A stretch of 6,076 bases of DNA from CAZWXH01 sp964637725 (GTDB lineage: Bacteria > Bacillota_I > Bacilli_A > Erysipelotrichales > Coprobacillaceae), in assembly GCA_964637725.1 (NCBI GenBank), contig CAZWXH010000109.1:1-6076 (forward strand), in the 5' to 3' direction. Positions within the stretch are counted from its first letter, which is position 1; each line of letters begins with the position of its first letter. Below are positions 4,719-6,076 of the stretch, in pieces. A program made the translations under genes and the position numbers. A model generated the notes under the pieces. It ran no database searches and was not told the origin of the DNA. It saw nothing but the letters and a program-made list of their open reading frames with translations.

Positions 4719-5998
4719 CTATAATAATTATCTAATCCATTCGCAATCCCTTTTGCACATTTATCTTGAAATGATGAATCATTTAACAATCCATCTTCAG
4801 TAACATTAGAAATAAATCCCATTTCTATATAAATTGCTGGGACTTTGCTCCAATTTAATCCTGTTAAATCATCGCGATAAACAACACTTGTTTTCCTTGG
4901 TTCAATTCCTGTCTCATTACAATAAGAAGAGATTACTTTTTGTGCCAAACTTGAAGAAGCACTATATATCTCAGGATTATATTTATTTCCTTTTTTAGGC
5001 GCAATCGTATGAGCTCCTCTTACACTTGCATTATTATTTCCATCACAATGAATACTGATAACTGCTGAAGCATTATTGTTATTTCCAATCTCTGCTCTTT
5101 CTTTATTAGAAATATTCACATTTTGGCTTGTTCTTGTCATCACAACAGTATAACCTCTCGCTTGAAGTTCACTTCTTAACTTTAAAGCTACTGCTAATGT
5201 TGTCTTTGACTCAGGTATTCTAGAAGATACACCAGTTGCTCCTGAAGAAACTTTTGCTTTCATAACTGAATATCCTGGTCCAATCGCTTCCTTAGAACTA
5301 TTTCCACTTCCTTGATGTCCGGCATTTATTACAATAACCTTGTTATTTTTATTAGGTGAATATGTCGGTGATCCACTATTAGATACTGGTGGATTAACAA
5401 CCTCTTCCTTAGCTTCAACTACAATTGATATTGTTTTTTCAGTCTTATTATGACTTGAATCAACGGCTATTACTTTAATTGAGTAAGTCCCTGCTTTCTC
5501 AGTTTGAACATCACTTTGATATGTATAATATTGAGAATCATCTTCTTTAACATCTTTCATATCTTTATATTCTAAGTCAGAATCATAGTTATCTTGAACA
5601 GATTTAATATAACTCTTAATATCTATTTTATCTTGAACTTTTAATGTTTCTTTTTCTTTTGTTAGGGTTATAACTGGCGCTGTTTTATCAACAACATTTA
5701 TTGTTAAATCAAAAGTCTTTTCCTGTCCTTCCTTTGTTACTTTGAAAACAAGTGTTTGTTTTCCTAGTTTACTCATATCAAGTTTAGGGTAGATTACTTT
5801 TCCTTCAACATTTTTTACTAAGTCCTCTATTTTTACATCACTACCATATTCTATTTCTTTGAGATCATTAAATTCTAATGATATAGAATCAAGGATTTTT
5901 TGTTTGTTTTGATGATCAAAATAAACACATCCTCCAATACATGCAGCAATAACAACTACAACACTTACTGCTATGATGATTATTTTCTTTTTACTCAT
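4715..5998 (-). CDS. Membrane-anchored N-acetylmuramoyl-L-alanine amidase with Ig-like domains
   Basis: A 427-residue cell-wall hydrolase that would cut the amide bond between N-acetylmuramic acid and L-alanine in peptidoglycan. Residues 3-5 are KKK, followed by a hydrophobic segment (6-27). Two Ig-like beta domains follow at about 37-103 and 107-194 (the second starts DKTAPVITL, typical of such repeats). A Ser/Pro/Asn linker (195-219) then leads to an Amidase_3 domain (220-427). Zinc ligands are H228 (INAGHQG), E263 (PESKTTLAV) and H317 (SIHCDG). The catalytic Glu is E392 in VPAIYIEMGFISN. I17-A-A-C20 fits a lipobox, so lipoprotein anchoring is an alternative to a transmembrane anchor. The start at 5998 has GGAGG (6006-6010) 7 nt upstream. 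A longer frame to 6037 is rejected because it runs through the promoter. Confidence 0.92.
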   Translation of the reverse strand: MSKKKIIIIAVSVVVVIAACIGGCVYFDHQNKQKILDSISLEFNDLKEIEYGSDVKIEDLVKNVEGKVIYPKLDMSKLGKQTLVFKVTKEGQEKTFDLTINVVDKTAPVITLTKEKETLKVQDKIDIKSYIKSVQDNYDSDLEYKDMKDVKEDDSQYYTYQSDVQTEKAGTYSIKVIAVDSSHNKTEKTISIVVEAKEEVVNPPVSNSGSPTYSPNKNNKVIVINAGHQGSGNSSKEAIGPGYSVMKAKVSSGATGVSSRIPESKTTLAVALKLRSELQARGYTVVMTRTSQNVNISNKERAEIGNNNNASAVISIHCDGNNNASVRGAHTIAPKKGNKYNPEIYSASSSLAQKVISSYCNETGIEPRKTSVVYRDDLTGLNWSKVPAIYIEMGFISNVTEDGLLNDSSFQDKCAKGIANGLDNYYR

Positions 5999-6019
5999 AT
6001 TGATTCCTCCATATTTCAC

Positions 6020-6048
6020 ATTATAAAACAATTTCATTTATATCACAA
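6020..6048 (-). promoter_or_regulatory. Promoter of the amidase gene
   Basis: On the minus strand, TTGTGA (-35, 6048-6043) and a perfect TATAAT (-10, 6025-6020) are separated by 17 nt. Transcription would start near 6013, giving a leader of about 15 nt that begins just before the GGAGG site. This fixes the start codon at 5998. Confidence 0.75.
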
Positions 6049-6049
6049 C

Positions 6050-6076
6050 AAAGAAAAAAGGAATAGAAATCTATTC
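6050..6076 (-). terminator. Probable terminator of a minus-strand gene beyond the right edge
   Basis: The inverted repeat GAATAG-AAAT-CTATTC (6061-6076) reads on the minus strand as a hairpin followed by CTTTTTTCTTTG. Only 6 bp of stem are visible because the window ends at its outer base, so it may be longer. It implies that an upstream minus-strand gene ends just outside, making the amidase a separate transcription unit. Confidence 0.55.

Noticed and set aside
5999..6037. Longer amidase start at 6037
   Set aside because: The extra codons run across the -10 and spacer of a strong promoter, and the KKK-hydrophobic start at 5998 has the GGAGG site.
1..6076. CRISPR array, insertion sequence, prophage, toxin-antitoxin or defence island
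   Set aside because: No spaced direct repeats, transposase-like or phage-like proteins, target-site duplications or paired small toxin and antitoxin genes were seen. The tRNA genes show no attached integrase or att-like duplication within the window.

Overview
This is an AT-rich chromosomal window from a low-GC Gram-positive bacterium (Bacillota). The evidence is CCA-encoding tRNA genes, strong GGAGG-type ribosome binding sites, sigma-A-like promoters, T-rich intrinsic terminators, a YrvM-like TcdA and a muramoyl-alanine amidase with Ig-like domains. The mixture of families would suit Turicibacter, Erysipelotrichia or Clostridia-like gut Firmicutes, but this placement is a guess. No phage, transposon, CRISPR or plasmid signature was seen.

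Layout: The left edge carries the 3' end of a plus-strand tRNA cluster (partial Gly-TCC, then Asn-GTT and Glu-TTC), closed by an intrinsic terminator. Facing it are minus-strand genes. Reading in their direction of transcription, these are a ttcA-like PP-loop tRNA thiolase gene and tcdA, separated by 1 nt, followed by a small ferritin-like gene. The only plus-strand protein gene (2448-3149) is divergent from ttcA and encodes a secreted CAP/SCP-domain protein. It converges on a minus-strand purF-like gene at a shared bidirectional terminator. Upstream of that gene is a membrane-anchored N-acetylmuramoyl-L-alanine amidase with its own promoter. A likely terminator of an outside gene sits at the right edge.

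How the parts relate: tRNA genes and two tRNA anticodon-loop modification enzymes (positions 32 and 37) are close together. The CAP protein and the amidase are both exported, and the amidase is a cell-wall enzyme. The purF-like gene is monocistronic, with its own promoter and terminator, and is not in a purine operon.

Most interesting points: (1) the PurF homologue lacks the N-terminal nucleophilic cysteine and the other glutamine-binding motifs of the glutaminase domain, yet keeps the PRPP-binding loop and Fe-S-type cysteines; (2) the ferritin-like protein has lost much of both ExxH di-iron motifs; (3) four minus-strand genes each place their TAA stop inside, or at the edge of, a terminator hairpin; (4) ttcA and tcdA are tightly coupled. 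None is a demonstrated new system. The purF-like protein is the best candidate for undescribed biochemistry.
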